Assembly: GCA_955652625.1 (NCBI GenBank)
Contig: CATPBM010000288.1
Span: 1 to 5,281, forward strand
Direction of reading: 5' to 3'
Length of the DNA stretch: 5,281 nt
Source: an uncultured Steroidobacteraceae bacterium
Lineage (GTDB): Bacteria; Pseudomonadota; Gammaproteobacteria; Steroidobacterales; Steroidobacteraceae
In this document: piece after piece, positions 1 through 5,281 of the stretch
Layout of the letters: each line of letters begins with the position of its first letter
Position numbering within the stretch: position 1 is the stretch's first letter
Notes under the pieces: generated by a model
What the model was told of the DNA's origin: nothing
Seen by the model: only the letters and a program-made list of their open reading frames with translations
Database searches by the model: none
Translations under genes and position numbers: made by a program

Positions 1-138
1 CACCATGTAGGCATCGGTGAATCGGCCCTGCGCGATCAGTCGGATGTATTCAGGAACATCGGTGTGAGCCGGACAGGCCCACTGACAATCCACAACTCGA
101 TGATAGTAGTCGGGATTTTCGGTATCGGTCGGTTCCAT
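1..138 (-). CDS. FAD-dependent oxidoreductase with GltD/DPD-type Fe-S N-terminal domain (5' part only)
   Basis: Reading leftward from an ATG at 138-136, 46 codons stay open to the window edge. An in-frame TGA lies directly upstream (141-139), so translation cannot begin earlier in this frame. Residues 17-36 read DCQWACPAHTDVPEYIRLIA, followed by QGRF and DAYMV. This is the hallmark start of the Fer4_20 (dihydropyrimidine dehydrogenase domain II) module found in the glutamate synthase small subunit and related NAD(P)H/FAD oxidoreductases. In those proteins the cysteines (here C18 and C22) help bind 4Fe-4S clusters that pass electrons to or from a following FAD/NAD(P) domain. Everything after residue 46 lies outside the window, so the substrate and exact subfamily (GltD-like, or an electron-transfer partner of a 2-oxoacid oxidoreductase) cannot be decided. 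No good Shine-Dalgarno precedes the ATG. The gene is divergent from the DUF971 gene. Family call fairly sure, precise function unknown. Confidence 0.85.
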   Translation of the reverse strand, partial: MEPTDTENPDYYHRVVDCQWACPAHTDVPEYIRLIAQGRFTDAYMV

Positions 139-189
139 TCATTGCTCGGGCCCTGTGCCGAGCCCTCGTGGGCGTAAATGAGGACCGTG

Positions 190-217
190 AGTATAGGGGC
201 GCGCCGCGGATTGTCAT
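190..217 (-). promoter_or_regulatory. Putative sigma70-type promoter for the left-edge oxidoreductase
   Basis: On the minus strand, ATGACA (217-212) matches the -35 consensus TTGACA at five of six positions. TATACT (195-190) matches TATAAT at five of six, with a 16-base spacer. Transcription would start near 183, giving a leader of roughly 45 bases before the ATG at 138. The position, spacing and two near-consensus boxes in GC-rich DNA make this the best promoter in the window. It is inferred from sequence only. Confidence 0.6.
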
Positions 218-312
218 CGGCATTAATGAGCACATTCGCAGCCCCGGCAAGATCCCCGGTTGCCTCTATATTGCAACGCAGCAATACGCGCGTCCAGGTG
301 GTGCCCCAAGCC

Positions 313-318
313 TATACT
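313..318 (+). promoter_or_regulatory. -10-like box before the DUF971 gene
   Basis: TATACT followed by GCGC sits 11 bases before the ATG at 330. A start of transcription about seven bases downstream would leave a leader of only around five bases, and the sequence before the ATG has no Shine-Dalgarno, so the mRNA could be nearly leaderless. No convincing -35 hexamer is found at 16-18 bases upstream. An alternative -10, TATATT at 267-272, would give a leader of about 50 bases. Confidence 0.35.
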
Positions 319-329
319 GCGCCTGAAAA

Positions 330-719
330 ATGACCTCCGAGCCCGTCCCCACCGAGATCCGCCTGCGCCGCAGCTCGCGTGTGCTGGCGGTGAGCTTCGA
401 TGACGGCAGCCACTTCGAGCTGCCCTTTGAGTATCTGCGCGTGCACTCTCCGTCCGCCGAAGTCAAAGGCCACGGACCCGGACAGGAGGTGCTGGTGACG
501 GGCAAGGAGAAGGTCGCCATCAGCGCGGTCGAGCCGGTGGGGCAATACGCGGTGAAGCTGGTGTTCGACGATGGCCACGACACGGGCCTCTACACCTGGA
601 AGTACCTGCATGAGCTCGGCCGCGAGCAGGCACATAAGTGGGCCAGGTATCTCGAGCGCAAGGCGCGCGCGCAGCCTGATGCGCGTGTGGCCCAAGGCGC
701 GCACGGGGTGCCCAAATAA
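330..719 (+). CDS. DUF971 (gamma-butyrobetaine hydroxylase-like N-terminal domain) protein
   Basis: A 129-residue protein consisting of one DUF971/GBBH-like_N domain (about residues 8-97) and a basic tail. Family landmarks are the opening EIRLRRSSRVLAVSFDDG, the LPFEYLRVHSPSAEV segment (31-45), a charged middle (GKEKVAISAVEPVG, 58-71) and the closing VKLVFDDGHDTGLYTWKYL (75-93). In eukaryotic gamma-butyrobetaine hydroxylases this fold precedes the catalytic domain, and in bacteria it is also found fused to Mrp/ApbC-type proteins. The stand-alone bacterial form has no established function. No membrane segment or signal peptide is visible, so it is likely cytoplasmic. The ATG at 330 is chosen because the domain begins within ten residues of it. 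The gene lies 147 bases before ubiE and is separated from it by a hairpin, so it is probably its own transcript. Family assignment is confident, role unknown. Confidence 0.9.
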   Translation: MTSEPVPTEIRLRRSSRVLAVSFDDGSHFELPFEYLRVHSPSAEVKGHGPGQEVLVTGKEKVAISAVEPVGQYAVKLVFDDGHDTGLYTWKYLHELGREQAHKWARYLERKARAQPDARVAQGAHGVPK

Positions 720-720
720 A

Positions 721-752
721 AAGCGGGCCGGACAGTGATGCCCGGCCCGCTT
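721..752 (+). terminator. Hairpin terminator after the DUF971 gene, possibly bidirectional
   Basis: An 11-bp perfect stem (721-731 AAGCGGGCCGG with 742-752 CCGGCCCGCTT) encloses a 10-base loop and starts one base after the DUF971 stop codon. On the plus strand the stem is followed only by TTAGTG, a poor T-tract. On the minus strand the same stem is followed by CTTTTTATTT, a much better one. It most likely ends the DUF971 transcript, and it could also stop antisense transcription entering from the ubiE side. Confidence 0.7.
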
Positions 753-866
753 AGTGCGCAAGACCCCCTTAACGGCGGCGATTCTGCGCATCGCACGGGA
801 AAAAGAGCAACCACGATCGGGAGCGCCCGAAGCATGCCGGGCACGATCGTCTAGAATGCAGCCGTC
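753..866. other. Intergenic region before ubiE with a dyad at 813-850
   Basis: This 114-base gap contains an imperfect palindrome. The outer arms ACGATCG (813-819) and CGATCGT (844-850) enclose inner arms GCCCG (825-829) and CGGGC (838-842) around AAGCATGC. CACGATCG also occurs as a direct repeat at 812-819 and 842-849, 30 bases apart. The dyad ends two bases before the -10-like box at 852-857 and covers the place where a -35 would lie. It has no T-tract, so a regulatory site is more plausible than a terminator. No gene is visible in this gap. Confidence 0.4.
852..857 (+). promoter_or_regulatory. -10-like box before ubiE
   Basis: TAGAAT, followed by GCAG, lies nine bases before the ubiE ATG at 867. 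It matches TATAAT at five of six positions. Transcription from it would give a leader of only a few bases. No Shine-Dalgarno precedes the ATG, which fits a leaderless or near-leaderless mRNA. No good -35 is seen; the expected position falls inside the dyad at 813-850. Confidence 0.45.
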
Positions 867-1616
867 ATGGCGGACGAGAGTTCCACGGATTTCGGCTTCC
901 AACGCGTGTCGCGTGAAGACAAGACGCGTCGCGTGCGCGGCGTGTTCGACTCGGTCGCGGGCAGCTACGACCTGATGAATGACCTGATGTCCGCGGGCGC
1001 GCACCGGATCTGGAAGCGCTTCACGCTCGCGCTCGCAAACCTGCACGCCGGGCAGCGCGCGCTCGACGTCGCGGGCGGTACCGGCGATCTCGCGGCGGGG
1101 CTGGCGCGGCAGGTCGGCGCGCGCGGCCTCGTGGTGCTCACCGACATCAACGCCAGCATGCTCGCGCGCGGGCGCGACCGCCTGAACGACGCGGGCCTGG
1201 TGGGCAACGTCGAGTACGTGCAGGCCAATGCCGAGCGGCTGCCCTTCGCCGATGGCTGCTTCGACTGCATCACCATCGGCTTCGGTCTGCGCAACGTCAC
1301 CGACAAGGCCGCCGCGCTCGGCTCCATGCGCCGCGCCCTGCGCCCGGGCGGACAGCTGCTGGTGCTAGAGTTCTCGCACCCGAGCGCACCCGGCCTTGCG
1401 CCCCTCTACGACGCTTACTCCTTCCGCATCCTGCCCCTGCTGGGGCGCATCGTGGCGCGCGACGAGGCCAGCTACCGCTACCTCGCGGAATCGATCCGCA
1501 TGCATCCCAACCAGGAGACGCTGCTCGGAATGATGCGTGAGGCCGGGCTCGAGGGCTGCCGGTACCACAATCTCTCCGGCGGCATCGTGGCCGTGCACCG
1601 CGGTTACAAGTACTAG
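867..1616 (+). CDS. ubiE: Ubiquinone/menaquinone biosynthesis C-methyltransferase UbiE
   Basis: A 249-residue class I SAM-dependent methyltransferase, close to the 251 residues of E. coli UbiE. The family C-methylates the demethoxy-benzoquinol intermediate of ubiquinone synthesis and also converts demethylmenaquinol to menaquinol. Seen in the sequence: the UbiE/COQ5 signature [16 protein letters not shown] at 34-49; the SAM-binding glycine motif [11 protein letters not shown] at 65-75; the acidic end of strand 2, LTDIN, at 91-95; NAERLPF at 121-127; [10 protein letters not shown] at 137-146; and the second signature [14 protein letters not shown] at 156-169. The C-terminus has the expected [11 protein letters not shown] and [12 protein letters not shown] segments. 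The ATG at 867 is chosen because it gives the standard family length and lies just after a -10-like box. The protein is probably cytoplasmic and part of the soluble Ubi assembly. It is the first gene of the ubiE-ubiJ-ubiB operon. Whether the organism also makes menaquinone cannot be judged here. Confidence 0.98.
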   Translation: MADESSTDFGFQRVSREDKTRRVRGVFDSVAGSYDLMNDLMSAGAHRIWKRFTLALANLHAGQRALDVAGGTGDLAAGLARQVGARGLVVLTDINASMLARGRDRLNDAGLVGNVEYVQANAERLPFADGCFDCITIGFGLRNVTDKAAALGSMRRALRPGGQLLVLEFSHPSAPGLAPLYDAYSFRILPLLGRIVARDEASYRYLAESIRMHPNQETLLGMMREAGLEGCRYHNLSGGIVAVHRGYKY

Positions 1617-1639
1617 CTCTGCCCGCCGGCCTCGCCCCC

Positions 1640-2233
1640 ATGCTGACCGCGACCCTCGAGAATCTCATCAACCGCGGGCTGCCGCGCTCACCGCGCGCGC
1701 AGCAGCTGTGCACGAGCCTTACCGGCAAGAGCGTCGCCATTGCGATCCGCGACATCGTGCGAGTGCGCGTGACGTCGACCGGCCAGACCCTCACCGTGAC
1801 GCTGGACGAGCAGGCCGCTGATGCCACCCTCGCCGGCGGACCGCTCGCGCTGCTCGCGCTCCTAGGCGATGCACCCGAGGCCGTCGTACAACGCGGGGAT
1901 GTCGCCATCACGGGCGATGCCGAGGTGGCACAGGCTTTCCGCGAGCTCGCAACGCTCCTGCGTCCCGATCCCGAGGAGGAGCTGTCGCTTGCGCTGGGTG
2001 ACGTGCCGGCGCATCAGCTCGCCCGCCTGGCGCGCCTCAGCGCCGGCTGGAGCCGCAAGGCAGCCTCCACCACGCTGCAGAACCTCGCCGAGTACCTGGG
2101 ACACGAGCGCTCCGACCTGGTGCCGCGCAACGAAGGCGAGCAGTTCCTGCGTGGCGTGGATGCGCTGCGCGAGGGGGTCGATCGCCTGAGTGCGCGCCTC
2201 GAGCTGTTGGCGCAGCGGCGCGGCGCATCGTGA
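1640..2233 (+). CDS. ubiJ: Ubiquinone biosynthesis accessory factor UbiJ (SCP2 domain)
   Basis: A 197-residue protein, close to E. coli UbiJ (YigP, 201 residues). UbiJ binds lipids through an SCP2 domain and, with UbiK, supports the multi-enzyme Ubi complex that hydroxylates and methylates prenylated intermediates. Seen here: an N-terminal helix with ENLINRGLPRSPRAQQLCTSL (residues 7-27); an SCP2-like alternating hydrophobic region from about 30 to 115, including the characteristic VVQRGDVAITGDAEVAQAF (82-100); and a C-terminal amphipathic helix likely to form a coiled coil (FLRGVDALREGVDRLSARLE, about 169-188), the type of region expected to contact UbiK. The sequence is divergent, as is usual in this family, so position between ubiE and ubiB carries much of the weight. 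It starts 23 bases after the ubiE stop with no recognisable Shine-Dalgarno, suggesting coupled translation. Length, domain and synteny agree. Confidence 0.93.
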   Translation: MLTATLENLINRGLPRSPRAQQLCTSLTGKSVAIAIRDIVRVRVTSTGQTLTVTLDEQAADATLAGGPLALLALLGDAPEAVVQRGDVAITGDAEVAQAFRELATLLRPDPEEELSLALGDVPAHQLARLARLSAGWSRKAASTTLQNLAEYLGHERSDLVPRNEGEQFLRGVDALREGVDRLSARLELLAQRRGAS

Positions 2234-2249
2234 CGCGGTTCTCCCGCCC

Positions 2250-3884
2250 GTGAAGCTGCGCGTCATCGTGCGGCTCATCGAGATCCAGCGCGTGCTGCTC
2301 AGGCACGGGCTGGACGATTACGTGCGCGCCACTCACTTATACCGGCCGCTGCGCTTCCTGTTCTTCCTCTCGCCCGGGGTGTGGTTTGAGCGGCGGCGCG
2401 CCGCGAGCCGCGCCGAACGCCTGCGGCTCGCGCTGGAGGAGCTCGGGCCGATTTTCGTGAAGTTCGGGCAGGCCGTGTCCACGCGCCGCGACCTGCTGCC
2501 CGCGGACATTGCCGATGAGCTGGCGAAGCTGCAGGACCGGGTGCCGCCATTTCCGGGCGCCCTCGCGCGCGAGCTCATCGAGAGTGCGTACGGGCAGCCC
2601 GTCGCGCAGACGTTCGCGACTTTCGACGAGACACCCCTCGCCGCCGCCTCCATCGCCCAGGTGCACCCGGCGCGCCTGCACAGCGGCGCGGAGGTGGTGG
2701 TCAAGGTACTGCGGCCGGACATGCGCGCCATCATCGAGCGCGATCTGGAGGTGCTGCATGCGCTCGCCCGCCTCGCCCAGCGTTACTGGAGCGAGGGGCG
2801 GCGGCTGCGGCCCCGCGAGGTCGTCGCCGAGTACCAGAAGACCATCCTCGATGAGCTCGACCTGATGCGCGAGGCGGCAAACGCCTCGCAGCTGAAGCGC
2901 AACTTCGCAGGCTCCGACCTGCTGTACGTACCGGAGGTCTACTGGGACTACTGCCGCACGGACGTCATGGTGATGGAGCGCATCCACGGCGTGCCGATCA
3001 GCGACCTGGCGCGCCTCAAGGCCGCGGGCGCCAACATCCCGCAACTCGCGGAAAACGGCGTGCGCATTTTTTTCACTCAGGTGTTCCGCCACAACTTCTT
3101 CCACGCCGACATGCATCCCGGCAACATCTTCGTGCTGGTCGACGACCCGCAAAGGCCGCGCTACGCGGCCGTGGATTTCGGCATCGTCGGCACACTCGAT
3201 CCGCGCGACCAGCATTATCTGGCGGAGAATTTCCTCGCCGTCTTCGACCGTAATTACCGGCGCGTCGCGCAGCTGCACCTGGAATCCGGCTGGGTGCCGC
3301 CGGAAGCGCGGGTCGATGAGATGGAGTCCGCAGTGCGCACGGTGCTCGAGCCGATCTTCGATCGGCCGCTGAAGGACATCTCCTTCGGGCGCATCCTGAT
3401 GCGGCTGTTCGAGATCTCGCGGCGCTTCAACGTGCAGATCCAGCCGCAGCTCATGCTGCTGCAGAAGACGCTGCTGAACGTGGAGGGCCTGGGTCGCGAT
3501 CTGTATCCGGACCTCGACATCTGGAACACCGCGAGCCCCATCCTGCGCCAGTGGATGCGCGAGCGCGTCAGCGTGCGCGCGCTGTTGCGCGACATGCGCG
3601 CGCACGCGCCCGAGATCATCGAGACCGCGCGCGAGCTGCCGTTGCTGCTGCACACCCTGGTGCAGCGCGAGCGCAGGCCGCGACCGCCAGCAGCCGCGGT
3701 CGAAATCGCCGAGCTGCGCGAGGAAATGCGCGCCGCCGGCCGGCGCCGCGAGATCCTGGTCCTCGGCGCCGCGCTCCTGCTCGGGGGCCTCGTGTGGCTG
3801 GCGGCGGGCCGCAGCCCCGCCTGGCTCGGGTGGGCCCTGCTCGCGACGGGCGTGGTGAAGCTCCTCTACGCACTGTGGCGCTGA
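2250..3884 (+). CDS. ubiB: Ubiquinone biosynthesis protein UbiB (atypical ADCK/ABC1 kinase-like)
   Basis: A 544-residue ABC1/ADCK-family protein needed for ubiquinone synthesis; the family is thought to act as an ATPase or atypical kinase that helps extract or deliver hydrophobic intermediates. Counting from GTG 2250: KxGQ motif KFGQ with STRRDLLP at 71-84; the alanine-rich loop LAAASIAQVH at 130-139 that replaces the usual glycine-rich loop; the nucleotide-binding lysine VVVKVLRP (K152); the ExD-type segment DELDLMREAAN at 201-211; the catalytic-loop equivalent HADMHPGN at 285-292; and the metal-binding DFG at 309-311. Two hydrophobic helices near 502-519 and 524-542 form the C-terminal membrane anchor. 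All key residues are intact. An in-frame GTG at 2190 would add 20 residues translated from the end of ubiJ that look unlike the family. GTG 2250 gives the usual start KLRVIVRLIEIQRVLLRHGL and nearly the E. coli length (546), so I prefer it. It follows ubiJ by 16 bases without a Shine-Dalgarno. Confidence 0.97.
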   Translation: MKLRVIVRLIEIQRVLLRHGLDDYVRATHLYRPLRFLFFLSPGVWFERRRAASRAERLRLALEELGPIFVKFGQAVSTRRDLLPADIADELAKLQDRVPPFPGALARELIESAYGQPVAQTFATFDETPLAAASIAQVHPARLHSGAEVVVKVLRPDMRAIIERDLEVLHALARLAQRYWSEGRRLRPREVVAEYQKTILDELDLMREAANASQLKRNFAGSDLLYVPEVYWDYCRTDVMVMERIHGVPISDLARLKAAGANIPQLAENGVRIFFTQVFRHNFFHADMHPGNIFVLVDDPQRPRYAAVDFGIVGTLDPRDQHYLAENFLAVFDRNYRRVAQLHLESGWVPPEARVDEMESAVRTVLEPIFDRPLKDISFGRILMRLFEISRRFNVQIQPQLMLLQKTLLNVEGLGRDLYPDLDIWNTASPILRQWMRERVSVRALLRDMRAHAPEIIETARELPLLLHTLVQRERRPRPPAAAVEIAELREEMRAAGRRREILVLGAALLLGGLVWLAAGRSPAWLGWALLATGVVKLLYALWR

Positions 3885-3886
3885 TC

Positions 3887-3892
3887 TAGAGT
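3887..3892 (+). promoter_or_regulatory. -10-like box at the start of the MATE remnant
   Basis: TAGAGT followed by GCAA directly follows the ubiB stop and resembles the box before ubiE (TAGAATGCAG at 852-861). It overlaps the only possible start codon of the MATE remnant (GTG 3891). If the box is real, transcription would begin after that codon, so the original start may have been lost. Weak evidence from similarity alone. Confidence 0.25.
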
Positions 3893-4227
3893 GCAACGCT
3901 CCCTCACGGAAGGCTCGATCCGCGTCGGGCTGTTCGGATTCGCGCTGCCGATCCTGGCATCACGGTGGCGCTCTTTGGCGTGGTGCGCGCGACCGGCGCG
4001 GTCATGGCGCCGCTCGTTATCCTCACGATCTCTCTCCTGCTGGTGCGCTTTCCGCTCGCGCAGCTGTTCCTCGAGCGCTACCAGGTGGACGCGGTGTGGT
4101 GGAGCTCCGGCTCTCGTCCGCGCTCTCGGCGATCCTGGCCGTGCTCTATTACAAGTTCGGCGCCTGGCGCAGCGTGCATCTCGCAAGCCCCGCGCCTGCC
4201 CTGAATGCGCGGCCTCCCCCTAATTGA
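3891..4227 (+). pseudogene. MATE-family multidrug/Na+ antiporter remnant (internal deletion plus frameshift)
   Basis: Three pieces of a MATE efflux transporter follow each other in three reading frames. Piece 1 (3891-3956) reads as a MATE N-terminus: SLTEGSIRVGLFGFALPIL. Piece 2 (about 3959-4105) shifts frame and reads ITVALFGVVRATGAVMAPLV, then LVRFPLAQLFLERYQVDAVWWS, typical of the last third of MATE proteins. Piece 3 (4111-4227) shifts frame again and reads LSSALSAILAVLYYKFGAWR, the usual last helix, then a short tail and TGA. Only about 110 codons of a family normally around 450 remain. Roughly 1 kb covering most transmembrane helices is missing at 3956-3959, and one base has been lost near 4105-4110 (AGCTCCGG where AGC TTC CCG would be expected). 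No intact transporter can be made. The family call rests on recognised motifs. The intact gene would have been a 12-helix inner-membrane drug/cation antiporter. A decayed gene is more likely than a sequencing error because of the large internal loss. Confidence 0.8.
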
Positions 4228-4253
4228 GTATGCGTCCCCCACCGCAGCCGGAG

Positions 4254-4259
4254 CACAAT
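4254..4259 (+). promoter_or_regulatory. -10-like box before the aldo/keto reductase gene
   Basis: CACAAT followed by GCGT lies 30 bases before the ATG at 4290. It matches TATAAT at only four of six positions and has no clear -35. It resembles the other -10-like boxes in the window in being followed by TGC/GC. It would give a leader of about 24 bases that includes the ribosome binding site. Confidence 0.25.
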
Positions 4260-4276
4260 GCGTTTTTGACCGGGCC

Positions 4277-4281
4277 CAGGA
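4277..4281 (+). promoter_or_regulatory. Ribosome binding site of the aldo/keto reductase gene
   Basis: AGGAG lies eight bases before the ATG at 4290. It is the only strong Shine-Dalgarno at a start codon in this window. It decides in favour of ATG 4290 over the in-frame ATGs at 4224 or thereabouts, which would add a proline-rich, family-unlike extension. Confidence 0.75.
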
Positions 4282-4289
4282 GCTGTCGC

Positions 4290-5279
4290 ATGCAGACCCG
4301 CACCCTCGGCCGTAACGGCCCCAGTGTCTCGGCGCTCGGCTTGGGCTGCATGGGCATGAGCGAGTTTTACGGCGCGCACAGCGATGCCGAGTCCCTTGCG
4401 ACCCTGCAGCGGGCGCTTGAGCTGGGCGTCACCTTGTTCGATACCGCCGACATGTACGGGCCGTATACCAACGAGGAGCTCCTGGGGCGCGCCCTGCGTG
4501 GCCGCCGCGAGAGCGCGTTCATTGCCACCAAATTCGGTTTCGTGCGCAGCCCCGACAAGCCCGAGGCGCGCGTCATTGACGGCCGGCCGGCGCACGTGCG
4601 CGAGGCGTGCGAGGGGAGCCTGAGGCGCCTGGGCGTCGAGCACATCGATCTGTACTACCTGCATCGCGCCGATCCGCAGGTGCCGATCGAGGACACGGTT
4701 GGCGCCATGGCGCAGCTGGTGCACGCGGGGAAGGTGCGCCATCTCGGCCTTTCGGAAGTGTCGCCGCAGACACTTGAGCGAGCCCACCGCGTGCATCGCA
4801 TCACCGCACTGCAGAGCGAGTACTCACTGTGGACGCGCGATCCGGAGGAGGGCGTGCTCGAAACCTGCGAGCGGCTCGGCATCGGGTTCGTGCCCTACAG
4901 CCCGCTGGGACGCGGCTTTCTCACCGGCGCGCTCAGGAGTCCGGATGACTTCGCCCCGGACGACTACCGCCGCGAGAATCCGCGTTTCCAGGGCGAGAAC
5001 TTCACGCGCAACCTGGCGCTGGTCGACAAGGTGAAGGCGCTCGCCAGGACCAAGGGCTGCACCCCGGCGCAGCTCGCGCTCGCGTGGGTGCTGGCGCAGG
5101 GGGAGCACATCGTGCCCATTCCCGGCACCCGGCGCGTACGCAATCTCCAGGAGAACCTCGGGGCACTCGACGTGCACCTGGAAGACGACGAGCTGGCGGC
5201 AATCGACGCCGTGTTCCCCAGCGCGGCGACCGCCGGCGCGCGCTACGCGGAAGGAATGATGCGGCTGGTTCGCGGCTGA
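4290..5279 (+). CDS. Aldo/keto reductase (NADPH-dependent, AKR13/YakC-like)
   Basis: A complete 329-residue TIM-barrel oxidoreductase, the normal length for the family, which reduces aldehydes or ketones with NADPH. It opens with the usual [20 protein letters not shown] (residues 4-23). The catalytic tetrad is present: D51 and Y56 in FDTADMYG (50-57), K81 in ATKFG (79-83), and H125 in [10 protein letters not shown] (119-128). LGLSEVS follows, then the QSEYSLW and [17 protein letters not shown] segments. Near the end, [18 protein letters not shown] contains the NADP-phosphate-binding loop. The subgroup ([17 protein letters not shown]) is common in bacteria and plants, but the physiological substrate cannot be predicted. 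No signal peptide, so cytoplasmic. The ATG at 4290 is chosen because AGGAG stands eight bases before it and the family N-terminus begins there. The gene lies 62 bases after the MATE remnant, is probably transcribed separately from the ubi operon, and its terminator would be beyond the window. Confidence 0.95.
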   Translation: MQTRTLGRNGPSVSALGLGCMGMSEFYGAHSDAESLATLQRALELGVTLFDTADMYGPYTNEELLGRALRGRRESAFIATKFGFVRSPDKPEARVIDGRPAHVREACEGSLRRLGVEHIDLYYLHRADPQVPIEDTVGAMAQLVHAGKVRHLGLSEVSPQTLERAHRVHRITALQSEYSLWTRDPEEGVLETCERLGIGFVPYSPLGRGFLTGALRSPDDFAPDDYRRENPRFQGENFTRNLALVDKVKALARTKGCTPAQLALAWVLAQGEHIVPIPGTRRVRNLQENLGALDVHLEDDELAAIDAVFPSAATAGARYAEGMMRLVRG

Positions 5280-5281
5280 GG

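Larger units (their letters stand above)
139..329. other. Divergent intergenic region
   Basis: This stretch separates the minus-strand oxidoreductase from the plus-strand DUF971 gene. It holds the minus-strand promoter at 190-217. It also has a small inverted repeat (GTTGC 259-263, GCAAC 273-277) whose loop contains the AT-rich string TATATT at 267-272, and a -10-like box at 313-318 facing the DUF971 gene. A minus-strand open frame crosses it (36-284) but overlaps the recognisable Fe-S protein in a different frame and resembles nothing, so I do not call it. No RNA gene or riboswitch was recognised. Confidence 0.5.

Noticed and set aside
36..284. An 82-codon minus-strand open frame at the left edge
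   Set aside because: It overlaps the Fe-S oxidoreductase N-terminus in a different frame, and the latter has clear family motifs while this one has none.
312..1046. A 244-codon minus-strand open frame across DUF971, the intergenic region and the start of ubiE
   Set aside because: It runs antisense to two recognised genes and through the terminator hairpin, and has no domain-like features. A GC-rich shadow frame.
1900..2233. A small RNA within the 3' half of ubiJ, as reported for EsrE in the E. coli yigP locus
   Set aside because: No internal promoter or T-tract terminator could be seen at the 3' end of ubiJ, and ubiB follows within 16 bases. The sequence gives no support for it here.
3067..3073. 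Run of seven T within ubiB as a possible slippage or frameshift site
   Set aside because: The frame is continuous through it (RIFFTQ) with the conserved motifs on both sides in the same frame, so nothing indicates programmed slippage.
2337..3896. A 519-codon open frame on the minus strand opposite ubiB
   Set aside because: It lies wholly antisense to a UbiB gene with all family motifs intact. Long antisense frames are expected in high-GC genes, and its sequence (rich in R, H, A, Q) matches no family I recognise.
3891..4223. A possible new 110-residue protein between ubiB and the aldo/keto reductase
   Set aside because: After the first 22 residues the frame becomes arginine/serine-rich and domain-less, while MATE sequence continues in the other two frames. 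It is a product of the frameshifts, not a new gene.
4224..4289. A 22-residue N-terminal extension of the aldo/keto reductase
   Set aside because: It is proline-rich, overlaps the end of the MATE remnant, and lacks the good ribosome binding site that stands before ATG 4290.

Overview
The window is high-GC bacterial chromosome with tightly packed genes and looks like a gammaproteobacterium. The main evidence is the gene order ubiE-ubiJ-ubiB, the aerobic ubiquinone-biosynthesis cluster typical of Gammaproteobacteria and some Betaproteobacteria, preceded by a DUF971 gene, as in Pseudomonas/Xanthomonas-type genomes. The exact lineage cannot be fixed from this sequence. Genes that resemble known families closely fill almost all of it. 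I found no phage, IS element, CRISPR array, tRNA or rRNA, and no sign of a new defence or mobile system.

Layout: (1) Positions 1-138, minus strand: the first 46 codons of an FAD-dependent oxidoreductase with a GltD/dihydropyrimidine-dehydrogenase-type Fe-S N-terminus, running off the left edge. A good sigma70-like promoter lies upstream at 190-217. (2) Positions 139-329: divergent intergenic region. (3) Positions 330-719, plus strand: a DUF971 (GBBH-like N-terminal domain) protein, followed by a hairpin terminator at 721-752. (4) Positions 753-866: short intergenic region with a dyad at 813-850 just before a -10-like box. (5) Positions 867-3884: ubiE, ubiJ and ubiB with gaps of 23 and 16 bases, almost certainly one operon. 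(6) Positions 3891-4227: remnant of a MATE-family efflux gene. Its N-terminal tip is joined out of frame to its C-terminal end, with a further single-base frameshift. (7) Positions 4290-5279: a complete aldo/keto reductase with a clear Shine-Dalgarno sequence, ending two bases before the window does.

How the genes fit together: UbiE performs the C-methylation step of ubiquinone (and menaquinone) synthesis. UbiJ is an SCP2-type lipid-binding factor of the soluble Ubi complex. UbiB is the membrane-anchored atypical kinase/ATPase needed for the pathway. The DUF971 protein is a frequent neighbour of unknown role. The aldo/keto reductase and the left-edge oxidoreductase are separate redox enzymes with no evident functional tie to the operon.

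The points most worth a second look are the decayed MATE gene, the recurrent -10-like box placed only 9-11 bases before start codons that lack a Shine-Dalgarno, the dyad before ubiE, and a terminator hairpin whose better T-tract faces the minus strand.
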